Below are positions 1 through 6,106 of a stretch of 10,696 nt of DNA, in pieces. A program made the translations under genes and the position numbers. How positions within the stretch are numbered: position 1 is the first letter of the stretch; every line of letters starts with the position of its first letter. Under the pieces are notes generated by a model. It was not told the origin of the DNA. It saw only the letters and a list, made by a program, of their open reading frames with translations, and ran no database searches. The stretch covers positions 1 through 10,696 of the forward strand of contig JAUSJS010000360.1 in NCBI GenBank assembly GCA_030647575.1, in the 5' to 3' direction. This stretch comes from Candidatus Limnocylindrales bacterium. Lineage in GTDB: Bacteria > Chloroflexota > Limnocylindria > Limnocylindrales > CSP1-4.

Positions 1-288
1 ATCCTCGGTCCCGGTACCGTGCACGAACGCCTGGAGCGACTCGTCCGTGAGACGGACGAGCGCCACGAGCGCTCCCGCGGCGTCAGCTGCGAGGCGTCGT
101 CGCAGCTGACCGATCGCCAGCTGATCGCGCGGCTCCGCCACATTGCGGGCGCGGACCCGCGACGGCGGACGGTCGGGGCATACCGCTGGAGCGAGCCGCC
201 GCCCCACCGCCGGTCAGGCCAGGCCCAACTGCGGCCACAACGCGTCGTCGAGAAGCCGCCGCGCCAGCTCGACCTAAGCGAGCCGTGA
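1..288 (+). CDS. 3' end of a small protein, possibly eRF1-domain-2-like (partial)
   Basis: The frame is open from the first base, so this is probably the last 95 residues of a gene that begins before the window; a GTG at 19 could be read as a start but has no clear ribosome-binding site. Near the start there is a GPGT segment followed by an acidic/basic helix, then LTDRQLIARLR and GAYRW. A glycine-rich GPG turn followed about 35 residues later by TDxQLxAxxR resembles bacterial small translation-machinery or eRF1-domain-2-like proteins; this is recalled pattern similarity, not a search result. The tail after GAYRW is rich in Pro, Arg and Gln and looks disordered. The stop codon overlaps a GTG at 285, so the gene is closely coupled to the universal stress protein and probably co-transcribed with it. 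The reading frame is plausible; the family call is weak. Confidence 0.4.
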   Translation: MLGPGTVHERLERLVRETDERHERSRGVSCEASSQLTDRQLIARLRHIAGADPRRRTVGAYRWSEPPPHRRSGQAQLRPQRVVEKPPRQLDLSEP

Positions 289-305
289 CGAAGACGGAGA
301 AGGAC

Positions 306-1268
306 ATGCAGGGCGAAACGATGCGAGTCCTCGTCGCGATCGACGGCTCAGAACCTGCGGGCGTTGCCGTCGACCTCGTCTCGGACGTCTCCTGGCCGGC
401 CGGGACCGAGATCCTCGTGGCGGAGGCCGTCGAGTCCGGAGCAGGACTGTTCGGTGGGCCGTGGCCAGCCCTTGCCCTGGCCCAGGCAGACAGCCTCGAG
501 GCGGAGATCCGCGCCGAGGCGGAGCGGACCGTCCAGGAGGCCCGTGGACGATTGGTGCGGCCCGGCCTGAGTGTCGAGGCCATCGTCCTCCGTGGACGCC
601 CGGCGACCGCGATCGTCGATCGGGCGCGGGACATGCGGGCCGATCTGATCGTCCTTGGGAGTCGAGGCCACGGAACGATCGAGACGATGCTGCTGGGATC
701 AGTGTCCGCCGAAGTCGTCGACCACGCGCCGACGCCGGTGCTCGTCTCTCGGGACCGCCAGATCAAGCGCGTCATGCTGGCCTGGGACGGCTCATCATGC
801 GCCTCGCGCGCGGCCGATCTCCTGCGCACCTGGTCCATCTTCGCTGGCTCTTCGGTACGGGTGGTGAGCGTCGCCGACATCGAGGTCCCCTGGTGGATCG
901 GTTTTCCCGAGCCTGGCTCCCCCGGCCTGATGCCCATCTACCTGGAGGCCGCGGACGCCTCCCGCAGGCAGCACGACCAGCTTGCGCGCGAGATGACGGC
1001 TCAGCTCCAAGCCGCCGGCCTTAGCGCTGAGGCAGATCGCCGAGCGGGCGACGCGGCGACCGAGATCCTGGCCGCGGCACGCGCGTCAAACGCTGAGCTC
1101 ATCGTGATGGGAACCCACGGTCGGACGGGCCTGAAGCGCCTCGTCCTCGGCAGTGTCGCCCGCAACATCCTCCAGCACGCAACGTGCTCGGTTCTCATCG
1201 TCCATGAGGGCTCGTCACAGGCCCTGGCACCTGGAATGGCGAAGACCCATCGTCCGAAGGGTCGCTGA
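306..1268 (+). CDS. Tandem-domain universal stress protein (UspA family)
   Basis: A 320-residue protein with two Usp domains in series, at about residues 5-148 and 153-300. Each domain ends in the ATP-binding motif G-x2-G-x9-G-S: GSRGHGTIETMLLGS at 118-132 and GTHGRTGLKRLVLGS at 269-283. Both also carry the N-terminal strand with the acidic residue (VAIDGS and LAWDGS). Preserved motifs in both halves suggest that both bind ATP. Tandem Usp proteins are cytosolic and are commonly induced by hypoxia, starvation or oxidative stress; the ligand and client are unknown. I chose the ATG at 306 because GGAGAAGG sits just upstream; a GTG at 285, overlapping the previous stop, and an ATG at 321 are alternatives. 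The last 20 residues form a basic tail. The cDPG-synthetase-like gene follows after 45 bases, so the two are probably co-transcribed. Confidence 0.93.
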   Translation: MQGETMRVLVAIDGSEPAGVAVDLVSDVSWPAGTEILVAEAVESGAGLFGGPWPALALAQADSLEAEIRAEAERTVQEARGRLVRPGLSVEAIVLRGRPATAIVDRARDMRADLIVLGSRGHGTIETMLLGSVSAEVVDHAPTPVLVSRDRQIKRVMLAWDGSSCASRAADLLRTWSIFAGSSVRVVSVADIEVPWWIGFPEPGSPGLMPIYLEAADASRRQHDQLAREMTAQLQAAGLSAEADRRAGDAATEILAAARASNAELIVMGTHGRTGLKRLVLGSVARNILQHATCSVLIVHEGSSQALAPGMAKTHRPKGR

Positions 1269-1301
1269 CTTCCGCCCACGGACTTGTCGGACGGCCGCGA
1301 T

Positions 1302-1307
1302 AGGAGG
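1302..1307 (+). promoter_or_regulatory. Strong ribosome-binding site for the cDPGS-like gene
   Basis: A perfect AGGAGG lies six bases before the ATG at 1314. It decides the start over an in-frame TTG at 1284, which has no such site. Confidence 0.8.
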
Positions 1308-1313
1308 CCACAG

Positions 1314-2657
1314 ATGGACCGCAAACGAGTGCTGATCATGGGCGCCGCGGGTCGGGACTTCCATGACTTCAACGTCGTCTACCGAAACGATCCTGGCACG
1401 GAGGTCGTGGCGTTCACGGCCACCCAGATCCCCGGCATCGCCGGACGCCGCTACCCGGCGGAACTCGCCGGGCTGATGTACGAAGGCGGAATCCCGATCG
1501 TCTCCGAGACCGAACTCGAGCCACTCATCAGCGAGCGCGGCGTGGACGAGGTCGTCTTCGCCTACAGCGACGTGAGCCACGAGACCGTCATGCACGCCGC
1601 CTCGCGCGTCCTCGCGGCCGGGGCCGACTTCACGCTCCTCGGGCCGGGGCGAACGATGCTCAAGAGCCGCCGACCGGTCCTCGCCGTCGGGGCCACCCGA
1701 ACGGGCGCAGGCAAGAGCCAGACGACACGCTACCTGGCGGCCCTGCTCGCCGATCGGGGTATCACTCCGGTCGTCATTCGCCATCCCATGCCCTACGGTG
1801 ACCTCGCGGCGCAGCGCGTCCAGCGCTACGCGACGTACGAGGACCTCGACCGCTTCGAGACGACGATCGAAGAGCGGGAGGAGTACGAGCCCCATCTCGA
1901 CGCGGGCCGTGTCGTCTACGCCGGCGTCGACTACGAGGCGATCCTCCACGAGGCGGAGATCGAGGCCGATGTCATCCTGTGGGACGGCGGCAACAACGAC
2001 TTCCCCTTTTACCGGCCGGATCTGTTCGTCGTCGTCGCCGATCCGCTTCGGCCCGGTGACGAGCGCCGCTACCACCCCGGCGAGACGAACGTCCGAATGG
2101 CCGATGTCGTGATCATCAACAAGATCGACTCGGCTGAGCCAGCGGCGATCGACGCGGTCCGAGCGGCGGTCAGCGAGCTGAACCCGACCGCCCAGATCCT
2201 GACCGCGCGGTCGGACCTGACGCTCGCCGGTCCATCGATCAAGGGCAAGCGCGTGATCGTGGTCGAGGACGGTCCAACGCTCACCCACGGCGGCATGCGT
2301 TACGGCGCTGGGATCGTTGCGGCCCGACGCTTTGGGGCAGCCCGCCTGGTCGACCCGCGGCCGGCGGCCGTCGGATCGATCCGGGAGGTCCTCGATCGAT
2401 ACCCGGCAATAGAGCCACTCGTCCCCGCGATGGGCTATGGCCCAGCCCAGATCGGCGACCTCGAGGCGACCCTCAACGCCGTCGACGCCGACCTCGTCCT
2501 GTCGGCGACGCCGATCGACCTCGCGAGGGTGCTCAAGCTGAACAAGCCGATCACGCGGGTGCGCTATGAGCTCGCCGAGGTCGGCGGCACGCCGCTGGCC
2601 GAGGTCATCGAGCCGATCGTGCGTCTGGTCGGCACCCCCGCGCTCCCCGGAATGTGA
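1314..2657 (+). CDS. Cyclic 2,3-diphosphoglycerate synthetase-like P-loop GTPase
   Basis: A 447-residue protein close to the usual length of the cyclic 2,3-diphosphoglycerate synthetase family (CpgS; COG2403). The N-terminal ~115 residues look like a Rossmann-type nucleotide-binding region (RVLIMGAAGRDFHDFN near the start). A P-loop domain follows: Walker A GATRTGAGKSQ at about 126-136, an acidic WDGGNNDFPF segment at 223-232 and NKID at 269-272, as in SIMIBI-class GTPases. In methanogens CpgS makes the thermoprotectant cyclic 2,3-diphosphoglycerate from 2,3-diphosphoglycerate and ATP. Bacterial homologues are widespread and poorly characterised, so the reaction here is inferred from family only. 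The neighbouring Usp gene and the carbamoyltransferase remnant starting four bases after the stop point to one former operon. The protein appears complete, unlike the gene after it. Confidence 0.88.
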   Translation: MDRKRVLIMGAAGRDFHDFNVVYRNDPGTEVVAFTATQIPGIAGRRYPAELAGLMYEGGIPIVSETELEPLISERGVDEVVFAYSDVSHETVMHAASRVLAAGADFTLLGPGRTMLKSRRPVLAVGATRTGAGKSQTTRYLAALLADRGITPVVIRHPMPYGDLAAQRVQRYATYEDLDRFETTIEEREEYEPHLDAGRVVYAGVDYEAILHEAEIEADVILWDGGNNDFPFYRPDLFVVVADPLRPGDERRYHPGETNVRMADVVIINKIDSAEPAAIDAVRAAVSELNPTAQILTARSDLTLAGPSIKGKRVIVVEDGPTLTHGGMRYGAGIVAARRFGAARLVDPRPAAVGSIREVLDRYPAIEPLVPAMGYGPAQIGDLEATLNAVDADLVLSATPIDLARVLKLNKPITRVRYELAEVGGTPLAEVIEPIVRLVGTPALPGM

Positions 2658-2661
2658 CGCC

Positions 2662-2924
2662 ATGTCCACGCTGCTCCGCGCGCTGCCACCGACGTCGGCG
2701 CCGCCGCCGCGCCACCTCCTAACCCTCGACGAGCTCGGACCTGGGGGCCATCGCTCGTTGCTCGATCTGACCGGCCGGTTGAAGCGGGATTTGCCGGGTT
2801 CACGATCGATGCGCGGCTGATGCGGCGCGCCGCCGCTGCGGCGATCTTCCTCCATTGCCTCCCAGCCCACCGCGGCGAGGAGGTCACCGACGACGTGATC
2901 GACGGACCGGCCTCGCGCGTCTGG
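2662..2924 (+). pseudogene. Ornithine carbamoyltransferase remnant (internal deletion)
   Basis: The ATG at 2662 opens a frame whose residues ~17-42 read RHLLTLDELGPGGHRSLLDL then TGRLKRD. This matches the first helix of ornithine carbamoyltransferases (FLxLxDLxxxExxxLLDLAxxLK). Around 2784-2792 the homology jumps to another frame (+2) and continues with FAGFTIDARLM, then IFLHCLPAHRGEEVTDDVID. That is the near-C-terminal signature of OTC, containing the catalytic HCLP loop. Homology stops after SRVW at 2924, where DQAENR would be expected. About 230 central residues are absent, including the carbamoyl-phosphate site SxRTR, and the original frame stops at 2820. The product cannot be an active OTC. 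Whether the parent was anabolic (ArgF) or catabolic (ArcB) cannot be told. It starts four bases after the cDPGS-like gene, so it was probably the last gene of that operon. Confidence 0.82.
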
Positions 2925-2953
2925 AACTGCGCACCGCCCAGCTCCGGCCGGGA

Positions 2954-3646
2954 TCACCAGGTGACTTCGCGCCGGAGAGCCTCGCCAGCCGCCCATTCCC
3001 CAGGGTGGTTCGCCCGAAGGCGGCGGTCCTCCGCCTGGAGCACTGTCCACAGGTCGGGCTGCCCGGCGCGCAGAAGCGGGCTCGCCCGATACCGGACCAT
3101 CGCGTCCGTGAGGAACGCCGCGTAGCGGGTGACCGGATCGGCCCGCGCCGCCCGAGCCTCGAAGCCGGGCGCATAGTCGACGGCGAGCAGGAACCGGCTG
3201 AAATAGGCACCCAGGCTGTCGGCACCCTGGTCCCATCCCTGCGAGTGCCCGCCCCGCCTCAGGAGCGGCGTCGGCGAGGTGAAGACGGCGACGACGACGC
3301 CATCGATGGAGTCGGCCGACAACCGCCCGCCGAATGTGAGGTACTCGTTCGTCACGTGCAGCCGATCGACGATCCGGATCAGGCCCCACGAGAAGTCGGT
3401 CTCGATCGGCAGGCGCGTCTCACGCGTCAGCGTCCGGCGCGCTCCGCGGCCAGCTTCCGTGACCCAATACTCGACCGCCTCTGGATCGTAGTGATGAAGC
3501 GTCGGCGTCGCGCGCAGGGCCACCAACAGGTATGCCGGGCCGGGCCGATCGGGCAGGTCCGAACGCTCCAGGAACCCGAGGTCCGTCAGCAACGGAGCGG
3601 CCGAGGCCGGATCGAGGCGGGTCGGGGCCGTGCGGATGACGGTCAT
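2954..3646 (-). CDS. Conserved-looking hypothetical protein, 230 residues
   Basis: I do not recognise this protein. The reading frame has strong GC-type codon bias throughout. The protein looks soluble, with no signal peptide or membrane segment. The first half is mixed strand and helix with several aromatic residues (HHYDPEAVEYW, ETDFSWGLIRIVDRLHV). The middle has a strand-rich stretch around SIDGVVVAVFTSP. The C-terminal ~90 residues are helical and charged (GAYFSRFLLAVDY, then RYAAFLTDAMVRYR). The ATG at 3646 lies 14 bases after the stop of the hemerythrin gene with only a weak GGG upstream, so translation may be coupled. It is the last gene of the leftward cluster, suggesting a role in the same redox response. 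It ends 29 bases from the OTC remnant, which is convergent. Confidence 0.7.
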   Translation of the reverse strand: MTVIRTAPTRLDPASAAPLLTDLGFLERSDLPDRPGPAYLLVALRATPTLHHYDPEAVEYWVTEAGRGARRTLTRETRLPIETDFSWGLIRIVDRLHVTNEYLTFGGRLSADSIDGVVVAVFTSPTPLLRRGGHSQGWDQGADSLGAYFSRFLLAVDYAPGFEARAARADPVTRYAAFLTDAMVRYRASPLLRAGQPDLWTVLQAEDRRLRANHPGEWAAGEALRREVTW

Positions 3647-3660
3647 GCTGGACCCGGCCG

Positions 3661-4161
3661 TCAGCCGGAGGTCCCGATCGGTGCGACGGCCGCCGCGGTC
3701 TGGACCGACGAGCGGTCGTCGTCGAGCAGGGGGATGAGGAACCGCTCTTCGCGCTCGATGTGAGCCCGCAGCAACGCCTCCAGGCCGAACAGATGGCAGC
3801 GGATCTCGGCCTCGTGGTCGCCCGCTTCGTGGCTGCTCAGCAGGTGGGGGTCGGCGCGCAGCCGTGCGGCCATCTCCCGGACTTGCTGATGATCGAATCG
3901 TGCCGCCCGGGTCGCCCAGGGCGTGCCGATCCGGGCATCGATCTCGGGGTACAGCCACGCCTCTTCCCAACCGATGTGCGGCTCGAGGGTGCCGTCCAGC
4001 CACTGAAGGACGTCGAGCACGTGGACGGACAACTCGGGCGTCGGCCGGCGGCCGATCTCGCAGGCCACGTCGTGAATCCGGTTGATCCCGCGCACGAGGT
4101 CATCGTGTTCGTGTTCCGTGAATGCCCAGACCGCGTGGGTTCCGTCTGTCTTCGTCGCCAT
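3661..4161 (-). CDS. Hemerythrin HHE-domain protein
   Basis: A 166-residue cytosolic protein consisting mostly of one four-helix hemerythrin domain. The expected metal ligands are visible: His in EHEHDD at about 16-21, HIGWEE at 62-67 (HxxxE), His in DHQQ at 90-93, and HIEREE at 134-139 (HxxxE). Such domains hold a di-iron centre and bind O2 or NO, or sense oxygen and redox state; the specific role is unknown. The ATG at 4161 is preceded by AAGGAA at seven bases. It lies 41 bases after the sulfide:quinone-oxidoreductase-like remnant and 14 bases before the unknown gene, so all are likely one leftward transcript. The C-terminal ~20 residues are low-complexity and outside the domain. The domain is certain; the partner process is inferred from context. 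Confidence 0.9.
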   Translation of the reverse strand: MATKTDGTHAVWAFTEHEHDDLVRGINRIHDVACEIGRRPTPELSVHVLDVLQWLDGTLEPHIGWEEAWLYPEIDARIGTPWATRAARFDHQQVREMAARLRADPHLLSSHEAGDHEAEIRCHLFGLEALLRAHIEREERFLIPLLDDDRSSVQTAAAVAPIGTSG

Positions 4162-4202
4162 CGCCCGGTTCCTTGCTGCGGAGCTGCCGTCAGTCGGTGC
4201 CG

Positions 4203-4450
4203 TCAGACGCGGCCCTTGGGAACCGTCTGCCAGTACGTCTTGTTGAAGACGATCTTGCCGAGATGCCAGAGCTGGTTCGGCTTCGGAGGCCGCGGCGGGT
4301 GCTCGTAGTCGAACTGGAGGAGCGTGCCCTTGCCGTCCCCGATCTCGAAGAAGCACATGACCTTGCCGCGGCGCCGGCGGTCAGGACCGCGGCAGCCTGC
4401 AGCTTGTCGTCAGTGCCGGAGAAGAGGACCAGGTTCAGCGGTTGTTGCAT
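4203..4450 (-). pseudogene. Chimeric remnant: DsrE-like start joined to SQR-like C-terminus
   Basis: The ATG at 4450, with GAGGTGG upstream, opens with QQPLNLVLFSGTDDKLQAAA and continues VLTAGAA. This is the first strand and helix of DsrE/DsrF/DrsH-like sulfur-relay proteins. Near 4366-4380 the coding signal moves to another frame and reads GKVMCFFEIGDGKGTLLQFD, then YEHPPRPP and HLGKIVFNKTYW...VPKGRV, ending at a TGA at 4203. This second part resembles the extreme C-terminus of sulfide:quinone oxidoreductase-like FAD proteins (KxxCFxExGxGKGxLLxFDY, then a membrane-facing K-F-K-YW segment). The DsrE core and all FAD-binding parts of the SQR-like protein are missing. Known sulfur-oxidation clusters place DsrE-like and SQR genes side by side, so one deletion spanning both genes explains this. 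The DsrE frame itself reads on to about 4190 with meaningless sequence. Confidence 0.72.
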
Positions 4451-4640
4451 CGGGCCACCTCGTGCGGATGGCTGGCGGTTCGACGGAAGCGACGGGCCGC
4501 GTCACGCGGGATAGGCCGGCGAGGCGCCCGAACCGGCGCTCGAGGACGCCGCGCATGATCCCGCAGGCGACCATGATCTCCGGGTCCGCCAGGCGGTGAA
4601 GGATCTGGAGGCGTTGCGGATGCGCGAGCGTCTTATCCAT
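4410..4640 (-). pseudogene. ArsR-type regulator lacking its winged-helix core
   Basis: A 76-residue frame starts at the ATG at 4640. Residues 4-15 (TLAHPQRLQILH) match helix 1-2 of ArsR/SmtB regulators (LAxPxRLxILxxL). Residues 16-44 (RLADPEIMVACGIMRGVLER, then RFGRLAGLS) resemble the segment that follows the wing (YRLADPExxxAC...). The ~55 residues between them, holding the recognition helix and the wing, are absent without loss of frame. The remaining 32 residues are Arg/Pro-rich and run 41 bases into the next gene, suggesting the natural stop was lost or the frame shifted. It heads the leftward cluster and is divergent from the FNT gene, the usual place for a local sulfide- or metal-responsive repressor. 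It could be an intact small protein, but it should not bind DNA as an ArsR protein does. Confidence 0.6.
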
Positions 4641-4656
4641 GCCACGAGACTGGACT

Positions 4657-4672
4657 CATGCGCATGTGCGCA
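4657..4672. promoter_or_regulatory. Overlapping palindromes, candidate operator
   Basis: CATGCGCATG at 4657-4666 is a perfect 10-base palindrome. It overlaps TGCGCA-TG-TGCGCA at 4659-4672, itself symmetric apart from its central dinucleotide. The site lies about 17 bases before the ATG of the ArsR-like gene and about 130 bases before the FNT gene, in the divergent gap. An autoregulatory operator of the ArsR-like protein is a reasonable inference; no protein can be assigned from sequence alone. Confidence 0.35.
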
Positions 4673-4800
4673 ACAGTGCCCCCCGGCCCGTTCGCATGTG
4701 CCGGTCGGCTCCGCCAGCATGGCCGCGTGGGACGGGCGACAACGGCCGATACTGGGACGCGTCACAGGTCGCGCACTGCAGGGAGTGTGTTGTGGGGTCG

Positions 4801-5703
4801 ATGTCAGCCGATCGTTCGCACTTCGACTCGCTGCTCCCGCCCGAGATGGCTGGTCGGGCGGAAGACGTCGGGGTCCGCAAGGCCCGTCTGGAGGCCATCA
4901 GCCTGTTCGCGCTGGCCGTCCTCGCCGGGGCCTTCATCTCGCTCGGTGCCATCTTCGCGACGACGGTCAGTTCCGGGGCCGGCGACCTGCCGTACGGTGT
5001 CGTTCGCCCGCTGGCCGGGCTGGCCTTCTCGCTCGGTCTCATCCTGGTCATCGTCGGCGGCGCCGAGCTCTTCACCGGCAACAACCTGATCGTCATGGCC
5101 TGGGCCAGCGGCAAGGTCAGCTCGGGCCTCGTGCTCCGGAACTGGTCGATCGTCTACGTGGGCAACCTCGTCGGCGCCCTGGCGACTGCCGTTGTCATGT
5201 TCATCTCCGGCCAGTACGTCTTCGGCAACGGCAGCGTCGGGGCGACGGCCCTGGCGATCGGGAACACCAAGGCCGGCCTCGAATTCGTGCCTGCGATCGC
5301 GCTCGGGATGATGTGCAACGCGCTGGTCTGCCTGGCCGTGTGGCTCACCTTCAGTGCCCGGACGACGACGGATCGGATCCTCGCCATCGTCCCGCCCATT
5401 GCCGCGTTCGTCGCGATCGGGTTCGAGCACTGCGTTGCCAACATGTATTTCATCCCCGAGGCGATCGCCATCCGGACCTTCGCGCCAGATGGTTTCTGGG
5501 CTGCCATCGACCGCGTACCGGCCGACTATCCGAATCTCACCGCTGAAGGGTTCGTGGCCAATCTCGTTCCGGTGACCGTCGGGAACGTGATCGGCGGGGC
5601 CTTGATGGTCGGCATCGTCTACTGGTTCGTTTACCTCCGCGGGCCGCGACCGCGGGTCCCCAGCCCGGGAGGTCCCGACTCGGCGAGCGGGAACGAGGCG
5701 TGA
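4801..5703 (+). CDS. Formate/nitrite transporter (FNT) family channel
   Basis: A 300-residue inner-membrane protein with six hydrophobic helices, the size expected for one protomer of a pentameric FNT channel (FocA, NirC, hydrosulfide channel). Family signatures are clear: GGAELFTGN at 86-94 (the broken-helix loop with its conserved Thr), NWSIVYVGNLVGA at 114-126, MMCNALVCLAVWL at 170-182, and GFEHCVANMYFIP at 207-219 with the central His at 210. The C-terminal ~20 residues are a polar Pro/Gly-rich tail. FNT proteins pass small monovalent anions (formate, nitrite, HS-). The adjacent sulfide-related remnants make hydrosulfide a candidate, but substrate cannot be read from these motifs. The ATG at 4801 is chosen; a GTG at 4792 with GGGAG six bases upstream is a serious alternative that adds three residues. 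The gene is divergent from the ArsR-like gene and seems intact. Confidence 0.94.
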   Translation: MSADRSHFDSLLPPEMAGRAEDVGVRKARLEAISLFALAVLAGAFISLGAIFATTVSSGAGDLPYGVVRPLAGLAFSLGLILVIVGGAELFTGNNLIVMAWASGKVSSGLVLRNWSIVYVGNLVGALATAVVMFISGQYVFGNGSVGATALAIGNTKAGLEFVPAIALGMMCNALVCLAVWLTFSARTTTDRILAIVPPIAAFVAIGFEHCVANMYFIPEAIAIRTFAPDGFWAAIDRVPADYPNLTAEGFVANLVPVTVGNVIGGALMVGIVYWFVYLRGPRPRVPSPGGPDSASGNEA

Positions 5704-5746
5704 ATTTGCGACATTTGGCCCGGCAGGTGCGGGCGCCTTGCCCTGA

Positions 5747-5767
5747 CCGCCGCGATCCCCTCGGCGG
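5747..5767 (+). terminator. Candidate terminator hairpin after the FNT gene
   Basis: CCGCCG and CGGCGG pair across a nine-base loop, 43 bases after the FNT stop codon. A second, weaker GGCAGG/CCTTGCC stem lies just before it. There is no T-tract, so intrinsic termination would be inefficient. The same six-base stem with a nine-base loop recurs at 7006-7026. Confidence 0.35.
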
Positions 5768-5925
5768 ATAGTCGAGCTTGGAGGCCAGGTGCACGCGGGC
5801 TTCGTTTCTCCTCGTCCACCGGAGGCGGCCGGCTGCCCAGCGAGCTGAGTGCTTGACGCGAACGGAACTTGCGATCGGCGATTTCCGGGTAGACTCCCCT
5901 CTCGCCGGGCTGGTGGCTCGAGCGT

Positions 5926-5954
5926 TTGACAGGATTCCGAAGGCCGACTGGGTA
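5926..5954 (+). promoter_or_regulatory. Possible -35 element of the tRNA-His promoter
   Basis: TTGACA at 5926-5931 is a perfect -35 hexamer about 100 bases before the tRNA. A 17-base spacer leads to TGGGTA, a poor -10, so the assignment is weak. Confidence 0.25.
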
Positions 5955-6030
5955 AACGAGGCTCAACCGGCGGGGTCTTCGGCCCGAGTCATCCGCGCGG
6001 TCTGAGCACGAAACCGGCGCGAGTCTCCGC

Positions 6031-6106
6031 GGTGGCCTTAGCTCAATGGCAGAGCATCGGATTGTGGCTCCGAAGGTTACGGGTTCGAGCCCCGTAGGCC
6101 ACCCCA
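6031..6106 (+). tRNA. tRNA-His (anticodon GTG), CCA encoded
   Basis: The cloverleaf folds completely. Acceptor stem 6032-6038 pairs with 6096-6102 (GTGGCCT/AGGCCAC). The D stem is GCTC/GAGC, the anticodon stem TCGGA/TCCGA with loop TTGTGGC, and the T stem ACGGG/CCCGT with loop TTCGAGC. The anticodon GTG at 6064-6066 reads CAC and CAU. Two histidine-specific identity marks are present: discriminator C at 6103 and a G at 6031 that serves as the extra G-1 opposite it. CCA is encoded at 6104-6106. It stands alone, with no other tRNA nearby. Confidence 0.97.

Larger units (their letters stand above)
5704..6030. other. Non-coding stretch between FNT gene and tRNA-His
   Basis: No frame here has a recognisable protein. 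The long minus-strand frame that crosses it also reads through the tRNA and is spurious. It holds two GC-rich hairpins just after the FNT stop (about 5722-5741 and 5747-5767) and a TTGACA at 5926 that may belong to a tRNA promoter. Otherwise nothing can be assigned. Confidence 0.6.

Noticed and set aside
83..937. 284-residue minus-strand open frame opposite the Usp gene
   Set aside because: Ser/Arg/Ala-rich low-complexity product with no motif, antisense to two clear Usp domains.
1215..3389. 724-residue minus-strand open frame
   Set aside because: It is antisense to the well-supported cDPGS-like gene and to the OTC remnant; the repeated Asp/Arg/Val composition is a by-product of GC codon bias.
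2855..3763. 302-residue plus-strand open frame
   Set aside because: Covers the OTC tail in the wrong frame and the unknown minus-strand gene in antisense; Pro/Arg-rich with no domain. The minus frame has a better composition and neighbour spacing.
4190..4450. Full 86-residue DsrE-like small protein
   Set aside because: Only the first ~28 residues resemble DsrE; the rest is Ser/Arg/Thr-rich and lies out of frame over sequence that encodes a good SQR-like C-terminus in the other frame.
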